A DNA stretch of 64,000 bases. Source: Anaerolineae bacterium. Its GTDB lineage: Bacteria > Chloroflexota > Anaerolineae > Aggregatilineales > UBA2796. The notes beneath the pieces are model-generated. The model ran no database searches, had not been told where the DNA came from, and was given only the letters and a program-made list of their open reading frames with translations. Positions 8,427 through 16,048 of the stretch are shown here, piece by piece (the first letter of the stretch is position 1; each line of letters begins with the position of its first letter). Position numbers and translations under genes: made by a program. The stretch is taken from assembly GCA_019637555.1 (NCBI GenBank), contig JAHBVK010000032.1, forward strand, positions 1-64,000, in the 5' to 3' direction.

Positions 8427-9959
8427 ATGAAACGACTGCTGCCGATCTTAGCGATCCTCGTGCTAGCGCTGGTTTTGCGCCTGATCGCCATCAATACGCG
8501 CGTCCTGTGGTATGACGAAGCGTTCGCCGTGCTGTTCAGCGAGAAGGGCGTCGATGCCATGCTCTATGGCACGCTGACGCCCGTGAACGGCGCTGCCGCC
8601 GATGTGCATCCACTGCTCTATTACACCTCGCTCAACGGCTGGATGAAGCTCTTTGGCGAGTCCAACTACAGCGTGCGGTTGTGGAGTGTGATCTTAGGCT
8701 TGGGCACGATCCTCGCCGTTTATTTACTGGCGAAGGAGTTGTACGAGGAACGTGTCGCCCTCGCCGCCGCGCTGATCACCGCCCTCGCGCCTTTTCACGT
8801 GCAGTATTCGCAAGAGGTGCGCATGTACGCACTGCTCGGCTTGCTGCTGATTAGTGCGACGTGGTGTTTCTTCCGCGCCATCCGCACCAACAAACTGATC
8901 GATTGGCTCGGCTTCGGCGTGTTGGCGGGATTAAGTATGTACACGCAGCAGCTTGCCGCCTTTTATCTGGCATCGCTCGGCGTGATCCCGTTCCTCCTGC
9001 GTCGCCGCGATCTGATCCTGCGGACGGTGTTAGCGGCTGGATTGGCACTGTTGATCTACCTGCCGTGGCTGGTCAATCTGCCCGCACAGTTGGGCAAAGT
9101 CGGGCAATATTGGATCACCAAACCGACTCCCGTGCAGCCGTTGCTATCGCTGTGGTCATTCTTATTCGTGGAACTGGAAGTGACGCAGCCTGCCGCCGTG
9201 ATCGCCAGCATCGTCGCGCTGACGCTGATCCTTGTCTTTCTGGCGCTGCGGGCGTTACCTGTCTTTCGCCGCAACTCGGCTGATGCCCGTTCGCTGGCAC
9301 TGATCCTATGGCTGCTAATCGCCCCTATCGCCTTAATGTGGATCGTCTCGCAACTACGCGCTGTTTATCTTACCCGCGCACTGCAAGGATCGGCGCTGGC
9401 GCTGTACATTGCGATGGGCTGGCTGGCGACGCGATCCCGCCTGCCGCTGGCGATCCGCGTGCTGGTGTTCGGCGCATGGATCATCGCCGTTGGCTTCGGG
9501 CTGATCAATCTATATACGTGGAACACCTTCCCGCGTCCGCGCTTCGATCTGGCGCTGCGTACCGTTGCTGCTGATGCAACGGCAACCACGCGCATCATCC
9601 ACGCCAATAAGCTGACCATGCTGCCGATGATCTACTACGCCCGCTTCATTGATGGCAGCATCGCGCAGCACTACATTCAGGATGTGCCCGGTTCCGGTGA
9701 GGACACACTCGGCTTGCCCACGCAGCAGGCGCTCGGGTTGCTGGCGGATCGCTGTGCGGCGGAAGCGGCTGGCGGCGCGGATCAGGTCTGGTTCGTCATC
9801 TTCAAGCGGCAGTTAGAAGAATTGGGCGGCGTCTCGCCTGAGATCACATGGCTGGACGCGCATTATCATCGGCTGACCGAAGTGCCGATTAACGATCTGC
9901 TGTTGATCCTGTATGATCAGCCGGATTCGAGCGCCGCTACCGCCACCTGTGATGGATAA
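8427..9959 (+). CDS. GT39-like (PMT/ArnT type) membrane glycosyltransferase
   Basis: 510 residues from the ATG at 8427, preceded by AGGAG at 8418-8422; the frame also extends to a GTG at 8409. After the first membrane segment comes RVLWYDEAFAVLFSE, with the acidic pair used by GT-C enzymes, then DVHPLLYYTSLNGWMKLFG and QYSQEVRMYALLGL. Together these define the ArnT/PMT-like glycosyltransferase family 39. About eleven membrane segments are followed by a soluble tail from residue 380. It probably transfers a sugar from a polyprenyl-phosphate donor. It runs into the kinase gene 5 bp downstream, suggesting an operon. Confidence 0.82.
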   Translation: MKRLLPILAILVLALVLRLIAINTRVLWYDEAFAVLFSEKGVDAMLYGTLTPVNGAAADVHPLLYYTSLNGWMKLFGESNYSVRLWSVILGLGTILAVYLLAKELYEERVALAAALITALAPFHVQYSQEVRMYALLGLLLISATWCFFRAIRTNKLIDWLGFGVLAGLSMYTQQLAAFYLASLGVIPFLLRRRDLILRTVLAAGLALLIYLPWLVNLPAQLGKVGQYWITKPTPVQPLLSLWSFLFVELEVTQPAAVIASIVALTLILVFLALRALPVFRRNSADARSLALILWLLIAPIALMWIVSQLRAVYLTRALQGSALALYIAMGWLATRSRLPLAIRVLVFGAWIIAVGFGLINLYTWNTFPRPRFDLALRTVAADATATTRIIHANKLTMLPMIYYARFIDGSIAQHYIQDVPGSGEDTLGLPTQQALGLLADRCAAEAAGGADQVWFVIFKRQLEELGGVSPEITWLDAHYHRLTEVPINDLLLILYDQPDSSAATATCDG

Positions 9960-9964
9960 CCAAG

Positions 9965-11329
9965 TTGACCGCTGATCCCGATCCCAAGCCGCCGCGCACC
10001 TCCGATATTTACGGCATTCTGGTGCATCCGTTCGCGCCGCGTGTCTTACTGTTGGAACAGGAGTCCGGCATATGGACACTGCCGCACATTCACTTGCCGG
10101 ATAGCCGCTTGTTCTTCCCGCTGGTCGAACTGCCGAACAAGCAATTAGGCGATCTGCTGGCGGCGGAAGTGACCGCGCTGCGTACTGTCTACAGCCATTA
10201 CACCGAAGATCACAATCACGTCGATCTGATCTACAGTTTGGAGAATCACAGCCCCAATTGGCTGCCGCCCATGCCCTCGCGCTGGGCAAACCGCGAAGAA
10301 CTGGCAGCAATCGCGCTGGCGTTCCCCGCACACCGCGCCGTGATCGAGGCGGAGTTAGCGGAAGCCGAAACGCAGGACATCCCCGCGCTACGTCCGCTGT
10401 GGGCGCGGCACGATTGGTTCACGGAAGCAGCGGCGTGGATGCGCGATCAACTGGCGCGGCATGGCTACAATCTGATCGGACGGATCGAGCAGATCAAAAG
10501 TTGGGGTATTTCCTGCCTGCTGCGGGCGGATACCGATCAAGGTAAGGTTTACTTCAAGGTATCCACGCCGCTGCCGCTGTTCGGTGATGAGCCACAAGTG
10601 ACGCGGGCGCTGGCGACGCGCTATCCCGCTTATGTGCCGCTGCCACTAGAGATCGAACCGACGCGGCGTTGGCTGCTGCTGCGTGACTTCGGCACGGAAT
10701 TACGTCAGCACAACAACGTGGAGACGTGGGCGGCAGCAGTGGGGCGTTTTGCCAAACTACAACGCCAGACCGCGACGGCAATTGATGAGCTATTGGCGCT
10801 AGGCTGTCTGGATCGGCGCTTGGAAGTCCTCGCCGCACAGATCGATCCGCTGCTGACGGACGACGAGGCACTAAACGGGCTATCCGCCGGGGAGATCGCG
10901 CAGCTACGGACGCTTGCGCCGCGTTTGAAGCAGTTGTGCCAGCAGGCGGCAAGTTACGGCGTTCCCGCAACGCTGACGCACGGTGATTTGCACAGCGGCA
11001 ACATCACGGCGGAATCGCTGCTCTTTTTCGATTGGACGGATGCCTGCATCGCGCATCCCTTCTTCGATCTCAGTACGCTGATCGAGGAAGCGGAGAGCTT
11101 GCCCGATGGACGGAATCGCCTGTTAGCTGCTTATCTGCCGCAGTGGACGAAATACGAGCCGGAAAAGCGGCTGCGCGAATTATGGGCGATTGTGGAACCA
11201 CTCGGCGCATTGCATCAGGCGGTCAGCTATCAGCACATTCTGGCGACGATGGAGCCAACTTCCAAGCAGGAGTTCGACTGGTCGATCCCCTTCTGGCTGC
11301 GGCGCATGATCAAGACGCTGCCTGAGTAG
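9965..11329 (+). CDS. APH-type phosphotransferase with Nudix-like N-terminal region
   Basis: 454 residues from a TTG start; no ATG is available after the in-frame stop at 9950-9952. Residues 150-440 are an aminoglycoside/choline-kinase-like fold: KVYFKVSTPLP (ATP-binding Lys), LLLRDFG, LTHGDLHSGNI (Brenner motif, catalytic Asp) and FFDWTDACIAHPFFDLSTL (Mg-binding Asp). Residues 14-125 look like a Nudix-like fold (YGILVHPF, VLLLEQESGIWTLPHI, and a strand-helix region), but no Nudix box with REXXEE is visible, so hydrolase activity is unlikely. The gene follows the GT39-like gene by 5 bp. The substrate is unknown; resistance to an aminoglycoside is only one option. Confidence 0.72.
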   Translation: MTADPDPKPPRTSDIYGILVHPFAPRVLLLEQESGIWTLPHIHLPDSRLFFPLVELPNKQLGDLLAAEVTALRTVYSHYTEDHNHVDLIYSLENHSPNWLPPMPSRWANREELAAIALAFPAHRAVIEAELAEAETQDIPALRPLWARHDWFTEAAAWMRDQLARHGYNLIGRIEQIKSWGISCLLRADTDQGKVYFKVSTPLPLFGDEPQVTRALATRYPAYVPLPLEIEPTRRWLLLRDFGTELRQHNNVETWAAAVGRFAKLQRQTATAIDELLALGCLDRRLEVLAAQIDPLLTDDEALNGLSAGEIAQLRTLAPRLKQLCQQAASYGVPATLTHGDLHSGNITAESLLFFDWTDACIAHPFFDLSTLIEEAESLPDGRNRLLAAYLPQWTKYEPEKRLRELWAIVEPLGALHQAVSYQHILATMEPTSKQEFDWSIPFWLRRMIKTLPE

Positions 11330-11342
11330 CAGCAGATTCCTA

Positions 11343-11369
11343 TTCCCGGCGCTAAAGCACCGGGCTGAA
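11343..11369. repeat. Small palindromic repeat (CCCGG...CCGGG type)
   Basis: ATTCCCGGCGCTAAAGCACC followed by GGGCTGAA. It shares ATTCCCGGC and CCGGGCTGAA with the unit at 15318-15345 and can form a hairpin. It lies between convergent genes, where it could also serve as a weak terminator. Confidence 0.6.
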
Positions 11370-11473
11370 ACCAGAGTTCACCCACTTTACGTTGGCATTA
11401 GAAGTGCTTGCTCCCGAACTAGCATTACCGCATTGTGGCGCTTGAGTATGCGGTTGGGAATGAATCCGATGTT

Positions 11474-12037
11474 TTAGTTTCTGCGGAAGCGACGCTTCCA
11501 ATCCATTCGAATGTGGATAGCTTTTTGGGGATCGTCATCCCATTCGGTTGCCAAACCAGCGCGTTCGAGGATTTCGATGATCACCCGTCCTAGCCGTCGA
11601 TGCTCTTGTTCATCATCGATCATCGCAGCAAAGTAGAGATACACGCCGTAACCATTGACCGCCAGTTCGGTAGTTTGAACGTGATAAAATACCGTGCCGC
11701 GCACATAACGATGTTTGCGCTGTTCCTCAGCGATCTCCTCAATCTCCCCTGATCCGCAAGTCCCGCAGCAGGAGAAATTCTGTCTGGCGACGATGCCTTT
11801 CTGATTAAACTCTTCAAAGGCATTGTCGAGGCGATCACAGTCAGTTGGATATTCCCATGTCGCTTGTTCGCGTTCATACTCTGCGATGTGTTGCGTGACT
11901 AGTTTGGGAACGTTATGAGTTCTAACAAACTCACGATAAGACTTACTCCTGCTAACCAGTTCAACGATCTCCGTTGAAGTATAGAAACCTCCACGCACAA
12001 GCAAGTCGATGTAATCGAACGCATCGTCTGCTGACAT
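11474..12037 (-). CDS. DUF6891-like conserved protein
   Basis: 187 residues from the ATG at 12037, which has AAAGGA six bases upstream; the longer frame overlaps the STAND ATPase gene. The region CDRLDNAFEEFNQKGIVARQ, then NFSCCGTCGSGEI and GTVFYHVQTTELAVNGYGVYLYF, followed by a C-terminal helix, matches the DUF6891 family as I remember it. CCGTCG has clustered cysteines that might bind metal. It follows the STAND ATPase gene by 16 bp and is probably cotranscribed with it. No molecular function is established. Confidence 0.65.
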   Translation of the reverse strand: MSADDAFDYIDLLVRGGFYTSTEIVELVSRSKSYREFVRTHNVPKLVTQHIAEYEREQATWEYPTDCDRLDNAFEEFNQKGIVARQNFSCCGTCGSGEIEEIAEEQRKHRYVRGTVFYHVQTTELAVNGYGVYLYFAAMIDDEQEHRRLGRVIIEILERAGLATEWDDDPQKAIHIRMDWKRRFRRN

Positions 12038-12053
12038 AGGTCGTTTCCTTTGA

Positions 12054-14159
12054 CTAACTCGCCACCTCGATCCCGCCGACTTCTTGCTGCCACAGAATTT
12101 CCGCAATCCGCGTGATCCCGTTCTTTAAATGGCGGCGGAAAGTGCTGAACGGCAGATCAAGGATTTCCGCCGCTTGCTCTTGCGTCGGCGCGGGATGGAA
12201 ATAGGTGTAGTGCAGCGCCTGATAATACTTGCCGTCGCGGGGATGCGCTTTCATCACTTCGGCGGCGTCGCGGATCAGGTTTTGCAGCGTCTGGATCAGC
12301 GTGCGTTCGTTATCGTTGGAGGTGGTACGCTGGATCACTAGGCGCGAACGCAGCAGCGGATTATCCACCAGTTCATCGGGGCGCAGCAGCGACTTCAGCG
12401 CTTCGACAATCGCTTCCTCGAATTCTTCTTGCGAAAGCACAATCGTCGGTTCGAGGCGGCGGGCGGGCGGTGCGTCACTATCCGCTTGTGCGCCCACTTC
12501 ACGCAGCGACAACATATCCAGCCACGCCGAGGGCGGTTCGGCGCGCCAGTCGTGCCCGTACATGCCGTAATGCCGACCACCGACGTTGAAATCGGCTTCC
12601 GGCAGCCGCGTCAGGTTGGCGTAACTGAAAACAGGGAACCAGAAATCGGGATTGGCAACGGGCAAATACGTATACGCCAGTCCGGGCGTGGTCAGATAGT
12701 ACTGCACCGCCACGATAAAGCAGTTGGTTTGTTCGGGCGAAACCGTCTGATATGCCTTCTGTCCCATCCAGAAGCGGAACAGCAGAATATTTTCGCCGGA
12801 GCGCAATTTGTAGCCTGCCGTATTGAATGCCTGCCACACCGCCGCCACTGCCGGATCAGTCGTCAGGTCGTCCAGCTTATTGACGGTCAGCGTCATGATG
12901 AAGCCCACCGCCTGCTCGTTGGAGTCGCGCAGCACACGCACGCTGTTCGGTTGACGCTCGAACCAGTGATGCGCAAAGTGGGCGGACTCTTCGCCTTCAT
13001 GCTGGCGCACCATGTCCAACAGCACAGGCACATCCTCAATCATCAGCTCGGTGATGCTGAGATTGCCGCGCTGCTGCCAATCGAACGCCGCGCGTACCGC
13101 CGGATTATCCTTGTGCAGGTAAATCAGATCGTAGAGCAGACGCGCCTGTTCGCTGTCCTGCTTGGGACGCAGTTTGCTGAAGTAATAATCGCGGGCGCGT
13201 TGATGCAAGCGCATGTAGCCTTCGGGGTTGCGCCAGCGCAGATCGGTGACCAGCACTTCGCGCGTCAGTTCTTGCAAGTAGATGCCATTTTCGGCGATCT
13301 CCACGAAGGACAGGTTGCGCAGCCAGTCGAATAGGTCGAAGGCGTCAGGCAGATCTAGCATCTGCGCCAGCAACGGCTCGTTCATCAAGCGCACCAGCGC
13401 ACAGGCTTCCAGCGCAATGCGATGCCGTGAACTGGGCACTCCCTTGACGAAGCGCTCCACCAGAATGCGGATCATGTCCGGTGTGTTGACCTTTTTCAGC
13501 GAGACGTTGGGTAACTGCTGCTGCTGCGCCGTATCCGCCATCAGCGAGAGTGCCAGCGGATGCCCGTAGGCGAATGCCAGAATCGCTTCGTGTTGATCTT
13601 CGGGAATGCCGCGCCGCACCAGATAATCGTGGCTTTCTTCGTGCGTCAGATTGCGCAGCGCCACCGTGCGGATCAAGTCTTGCCAGCCCGGATCGCTGTA
13701 CCATGTCGATGCCAGCGGTGCACGCCCCGCGCCTACAATCAAGACGTTTTCCGATAGGCGAGGTAGGAAAATATCGCGCAGCCAGCTTTCGATGGGGAAC
13801 AACTGCTCAAAGGTATCGATCAGCAGCACCACGCGCTGATCAACCACGCCGAGCGCCTCAATCGGTGACTGCGTTGGCTCGATTTCCATCGCAGTACGCA
13901 GGGCAGTTTGAAAAGCGTCGGGAGTGGCGTCGAAGTTGCGGGCGTCAATGCTGATGATGGGGAGTTCGCGTTCGCGTGCCAGCCGATAATATTCGTTAAG
14001 CAGCGTTGTTTTGCCGAAACCACCGGGTCCGTAAATGTACAGCATGATGAATGAGGGTTCGTCAGCGGTCAGCGCAGCTTGAAATAACTCAAGCTCAACA
14101 CTACGCCCAACGAAGCGCTGATGGCGTTTCGCCATCAATCGATCCATTAGCGATGACAT
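12054..14159 (-). CDS. STAND/AAA-type NTPase with C-terminal helix-turn-helix
   Basis: 701 residues. Residues 15-130 hold the nucleotide-binding domain: FVGRSVELELF, Walker A GPGGFGKTT near residue 44, and Walker B VVLLIDTFEQL near 108. The rest of a STAND-type ATPase/winged-helix region extends to about 330. A middle region (about 380-570, with VRVLRDSNEQAVGFIMTLTV) reminds me of a degenerate GNAT acetyltransferase fold. The last 40 residues (AAEILDLPFSTFRRHLKNG) look like a sigma-4/LuxR-type helix-turn-helix. Such proteins are usually signal-responsive regulators. A DUF6891 gene follows by 16 bp. The trigger and DNA target are unknown. Confidence 0.75.
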   Translation of the reverse strand: MSSLMDRLMAKRHQRFVGRSVELELFQAALTADEPSFIMLYIYGPGGFGKTTLLNEYYRLARERELPIISIDARNFDATPDAFQTALRTAMEIEPTQSPIEALGVVDQRVVLLIDTFEQLFPIESWLRDIFLPRLSENVLIVGAGRAPLASTWYSDPGWQDLIRTVALRNLTHEESHDYLVRRGIPEDQHEAILAFAYGHPLALSLMADTAQQQQLPNVSLKKVNTPDMIRILVERFVKGVPSSRHRIALEACALVRLMNEPLLAQMLDLPDAFDLFDWLRNLSFVEIAENGIYLQELTREVLVTDLRWRNPEGYMRLHQRARDYYFSKLRPKQDSEQARLLYDLIYLHKDNPAVRAAFDWQQRGNLSITELMIEDVPVLLDMVRQHEGEESAHFAHHWFERQPNSVRVLRDSNEQAVGFIMTLTVNKLDDLTTDPAVAAVWQAFNTAGYKLRSGENILLFRFWMGQKAYQTVSPEQTNCFIVAVQYYLTTPGLAYTYLPVANPDFWFPVFSYANLTRLPEADFNVGGRHYGMYGHDWRAEPPSAWLDMLSLREVGAQADSDAPPARRLEPTIVLSQEEFEEAIVEALKSLLRPDELVDNPLLRSRLVIQRTTSNDNERTLIQTLQNLIRDAAEVMKAHPRDGKYYQALHYTYFHPAPTQEQAAEILDLPFSTFRRHLKNGITRIAEILWQQEVGGIEVAS

Positions 14160-14375
14160 GGAGTACCAGCTCCTACGCCGCGTTGAATTGGGATTCGTGG
14201 CTGAAATTCATCTTTTAGACATAAGCTGTCTCATAGTACCACAAATCCACAGTGGACTTGCACAGTTCAATAACCTTTCCGCACAAAGGTTAAGAAACTC
14301 ACACCGTGAAACCGATTACATTCCACTGAACGTAGAAAGGGTATAGTACATAATTGTTAACGAGTGTACAGAGGT

Positions 14376-14406
14376 TTGACCTCAGCCGATAAACAGGTGC
14401 TATAAT
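14376..14406 (+). promoter_or_regulatory. Sigma-70-like promoter of tatA
   Basis: TTGACC (14376-14381) and a perfect TATAAT (14401-14406) are separated by 19 bp. The long spacer is offset by an extended -10 (TGC directly before TATAAT). The tatA ATG is 43 bp downstream of the -10. Confidence 0.75.
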
Positions 14407-14449
14407 GGGGTTACTTTAGCAAAAGGCTAACTGCCTTAGGAGAATTGTC

Positions 14450-14647
14450 ATGCATCTTGGTGGTCCAGAACTGCTCATCATCCTTGTGATTGCGCTGCTG
14501 CTCTTTGGCGTAGGGCGCATTACACGCATCGGTGGCGAACTCGGTGGCGCGATCCGCGAGTTCCGCAAAGGACTGAATGCTGGTGAAGAGAAGCCGAAAA
14601 CGGATGAAGCCAGCGCGGCGAATGCCACGAATACAAATCAAAGTTAA
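14450..14647 (+). CDS. tatA: Twin-arginine translocase subunit TatA/TatE
   Basis: 65 residues. A short N-terminus leads into one membrane helix (residues 7-20, ELLIILVIALLLFG), a hinge (GVGRITRIGGELGGAIREFRK has the conserved Gly and amphipathic helix), and an acidic, disordered tail. This is the standard TatA/E layout for the pore-forming component of Tat export of folded proteins. The F-G hinge of TatA is present (LLFGVGRI). AGGAG lies 8 bases before the ATG. No tatC is nearby, so the translocase core is encoded elsewhere. It has its own promoter and terminator. Confidence 0.93.
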   Translation: MHLGGPELLIILVIALLLFGVGRITRIGGELGGAIREFRKGLNAGEEKPKTDEASAANATNTNQS

Positions 14648-14678
14648 GGCTTGCTTTGAAACCAGACCGTATACTCTG

Positions 14679-14722
14679 CCGGAGACAGAGCTACCTTGCA
14701 GCTTAGTCTCCGGTTGTCTTTT
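14679..14722 (+). terminator. Rho-independent terminator of tatA
   Basis: CCGGAGAC (14679-14686) pairs with GTCTCCGG (14706-14713), followed by TTGTCTTTT. It lies 32 bp after the tatA stop. Confidence 0.75.
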
Positions 14723-14753
14723 CTGCCCTCAAAGTTAAATGAATGATTGACTG

Positions 14754-14839
14754 GTTGACATCCTCAGGCGCTATTCTCTAAAATCTGCCCATCCATTTCC
14801 GTTTTTAGCTTGCAATAGCTCTAGATTGAGGATGTCAAC
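14754..14839 (+). promoter_or_regulatory. 13-bp inverted repeat joining bcp promoter and ribosome site
   Basis: GTTGACATCCTCA (14754-14766) is the exact reverse complement of TGAGGATGTCAAC (14827-14839). The left arm contains the -35 box of the bcp promoter. The right arm contains the GAGG ribosome site and ends two bases before the ATG. The loop is 60 bp. Confidence 0.7.
14755..14784 (+). promoter_or_regulatory. Sigma-70-like promoter of bcp
   Basis: A perfect TTGACA (14755-14760), an 18-bp spacer and TAAAAT (14779-14784). The bcp ATG lies 57 bp downstream, leaving a leader of about 50 nt. Confidence 0.7.
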
Positions 14840-14841
14840 GT

Positions 14842-15306
14842 ATGTCTATCCCCAGCGTGGGTCAACCTGCCCCCGAACTCGAAATGTTGAATGACGAGGG
14901 CAAACCTACCAGACTCTCCGATTATCGCGGTCAGAAAGTGATCCTCTACTTTTATCCCAAAGACTTCACCTCAGGCTGTGAGTTTCAGGCGTGCCAGTTC
15001 CGCGATCATCATGCCGATATTAGCGGACGAAATGCAGTCGTGCTGGGCGTCAGCGCCGATGGTGTCGAAAGCCATCAGCAGTTCCGCGAGGCGCTCAATC
15101 TTCCCTTCCATCTGCTGGTCGATGCCGATAACACCTACAGTAAAGCGTGGGGTGCTTACGGCGAACGGACTCGCGCTGACGGCAGCACCTATCAGGACAT
15201 CATTCGCAGCCAGTATGTGATCGATGAAAACGGCGTGCTGATCGATGTGCAAGCGCCCGTCAACTACAAAGAGAGTATCGATCTGGCGATGAAGGCGATC
15301 AGCTAA
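14842..15306 (+). CDS. bcp: Thiol peroxidase, Bcp/PrxQ-type peroxiredoxin
   Basis: 154 residues, full length for the family. PxPE start (VGQPAPELEML) then YFYPKDFTSGCEFQAC: the peroxidatic Cys is in SGCEFQAC and a second Cys five residues later is the usual resolving Cys of PrxQ. The classical TPGCT is replaced by TSGCE, so the Thr normally two residues before Cys shifts but the Pro-Lys-Asp lead-in is kept. WGAYGERTR matches the helix before the last strand (usually the WGEK region). It reduces peroxides using thioredoxin. The gene has its own promoter and an unusual inverted repeat over the control region. Confidence 0.95.
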   Translation: MSIPSVGQPAPELEMLNDEGKPTRLSDYRGQKVILYFYPKDFTSGCEFQACQFRDHHADISGRNAVVLGVSADGVESHQQFREALNLPFHLLVDADNTYSKAWGAYGERTRADGSTYQDIIRSQYVIDENGVLIDVQAPVNYKESIDLAMKAIS

Positions 15307-15314
15307 CGCGCCAA

Positions 15315-15370
15315 CATATTCCCGGCAATGAATTGCCGGGCTGAACGAACAAAGTCCCTACGGGACTCGA
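15315..15370. repeat. Double-hairpin dispersed repeat
   Basis: CCCGGCAAT/ATTGCCGGG (15321-15340, 9-bp arms, 2-base loop) is followed by GGGCTGAACGAACAA and then AGTCCC/GGGACT (15353-15366). It shares its first part with the unit at 11343. The rest of the 274-bp gap to the next gene holds only a related imperfect repeat. Confidence 0.65.
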
Positions 15371-15506
15371 ATCTCCAGCGACAATGATCGATGACTCTCG
15401 CTGGAATTTGCTGTAAACCCTGCCGAAGCACGTAGACCGGGTTAACACCTTCAACTACAACACTCCGGCAGGATTACGAATAGTCCATTGATCTTGACAG
15501 CAGCTT

Positions 15507-15566
15507 GGTTTTAGCGCCCTTCAGGGTGCTTCGTGCCTATAGCATGGTGCTTTAGCGCCGTGCGAT
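15507..15566. repeat. Imperfect palindromic repeat
   Basis: AGCGCCCTTCAGGGTGCT forms a hairpin, followed about 20 bases later by GGTGCTTTAGCGCCG, the reverse complement of the core at 11343-11369 (GGCGCTAAAGCACC). It appears to be a remnant of the same repeat family. Confidence 0.5.
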
Positions 15567-15580
15567 CCCTTCACAGATGC

Positions 15581-16048
15581 TCACCGCCTCGTCTCAGATC
15601 GCTTCTGCGGCTGATCTTCTTCCACCATTTCGAACTCACCATCTTCCGCGAGGCGCATTTCACCGCTGCGCTTCGGCTTTTCCTCGCCATAGGTTCGCGC
15701 CGCCTGCAGTAAGTCGGCTTGTGAAATGCCCAAGCGCGACATTTCCCGCTGGATGCCTCGCAGCGTCAGCGAATCGCGGAGTTGTCTCTCCGCCATGCGC
15801 GTATTGAACAGCAGCGAAGCGCCGTGAAAAATCAGACCGCCGAACCAGCCGAGCGTCAACATGATCGCCGCCCCCATCTGGCTGTCGGTGGCGCTGCCCT
15901 GACGCATGAACACTAGCCAACTAACGAGCGCAAAGGTGACGAACAATGCCAGATTAGCGATGAAGAATCCGATTTGTGCGCCCGTTCGCCCACGCCCCAG
16001 ATTTTCCTCCACGTACTCGCGCACGCGGCGATAATCAATTTGATCCAT
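15581..16048 (-). CDS. Small membrane protein with 2TM-like domain
   Basis: 155 residues from the ATG at 16048, which has GGAGGT six bases upstream; the upstream extension in the frame lies inside the next gene. MDQIDYRRVREYVEENL precedes two membrane helices (about residues 27-48 and 60-80), the layout of the 2TM domain family. A charged, cytoplasmic C-terminus rich in Glu, Arg and Lys follows. The start overlaps the end of the glycosyltransferase gene by 14 bp, so the two are coupled. Function unknown. Confidence 0.7.
   Translation of the reverse strand: MDQIDYRRVREYVEENLGRGRTGAQIGFFIANLALFVTFALVSWLVFMRQGSATDSQMGAAIMLTLGWFGGLIFHGASLLFNTRMAERQLRDSLTLRGIQREMSRLGISQADLLQAARTYGEEKPKRSGEMRLAEDGEFEMVEEDQPQKRSETRR

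Noticed and set aside
12429-13334. A 301-codon open frame antisense to the STAND ATPase gene
   Set aside because: It is rich in His, Arg and Gln without any fold signature, and the opposite strand encodes a clear ATPase. GC-rich codon usage leaves long open shadow frames.
15361-15450. tRNA-like GACTCGAATCTCC segment
   Set aside because: It resembles a T-loop by itself, but no acceptor or anticodon stem could be built; it belongs to the double-hairpin repeat.
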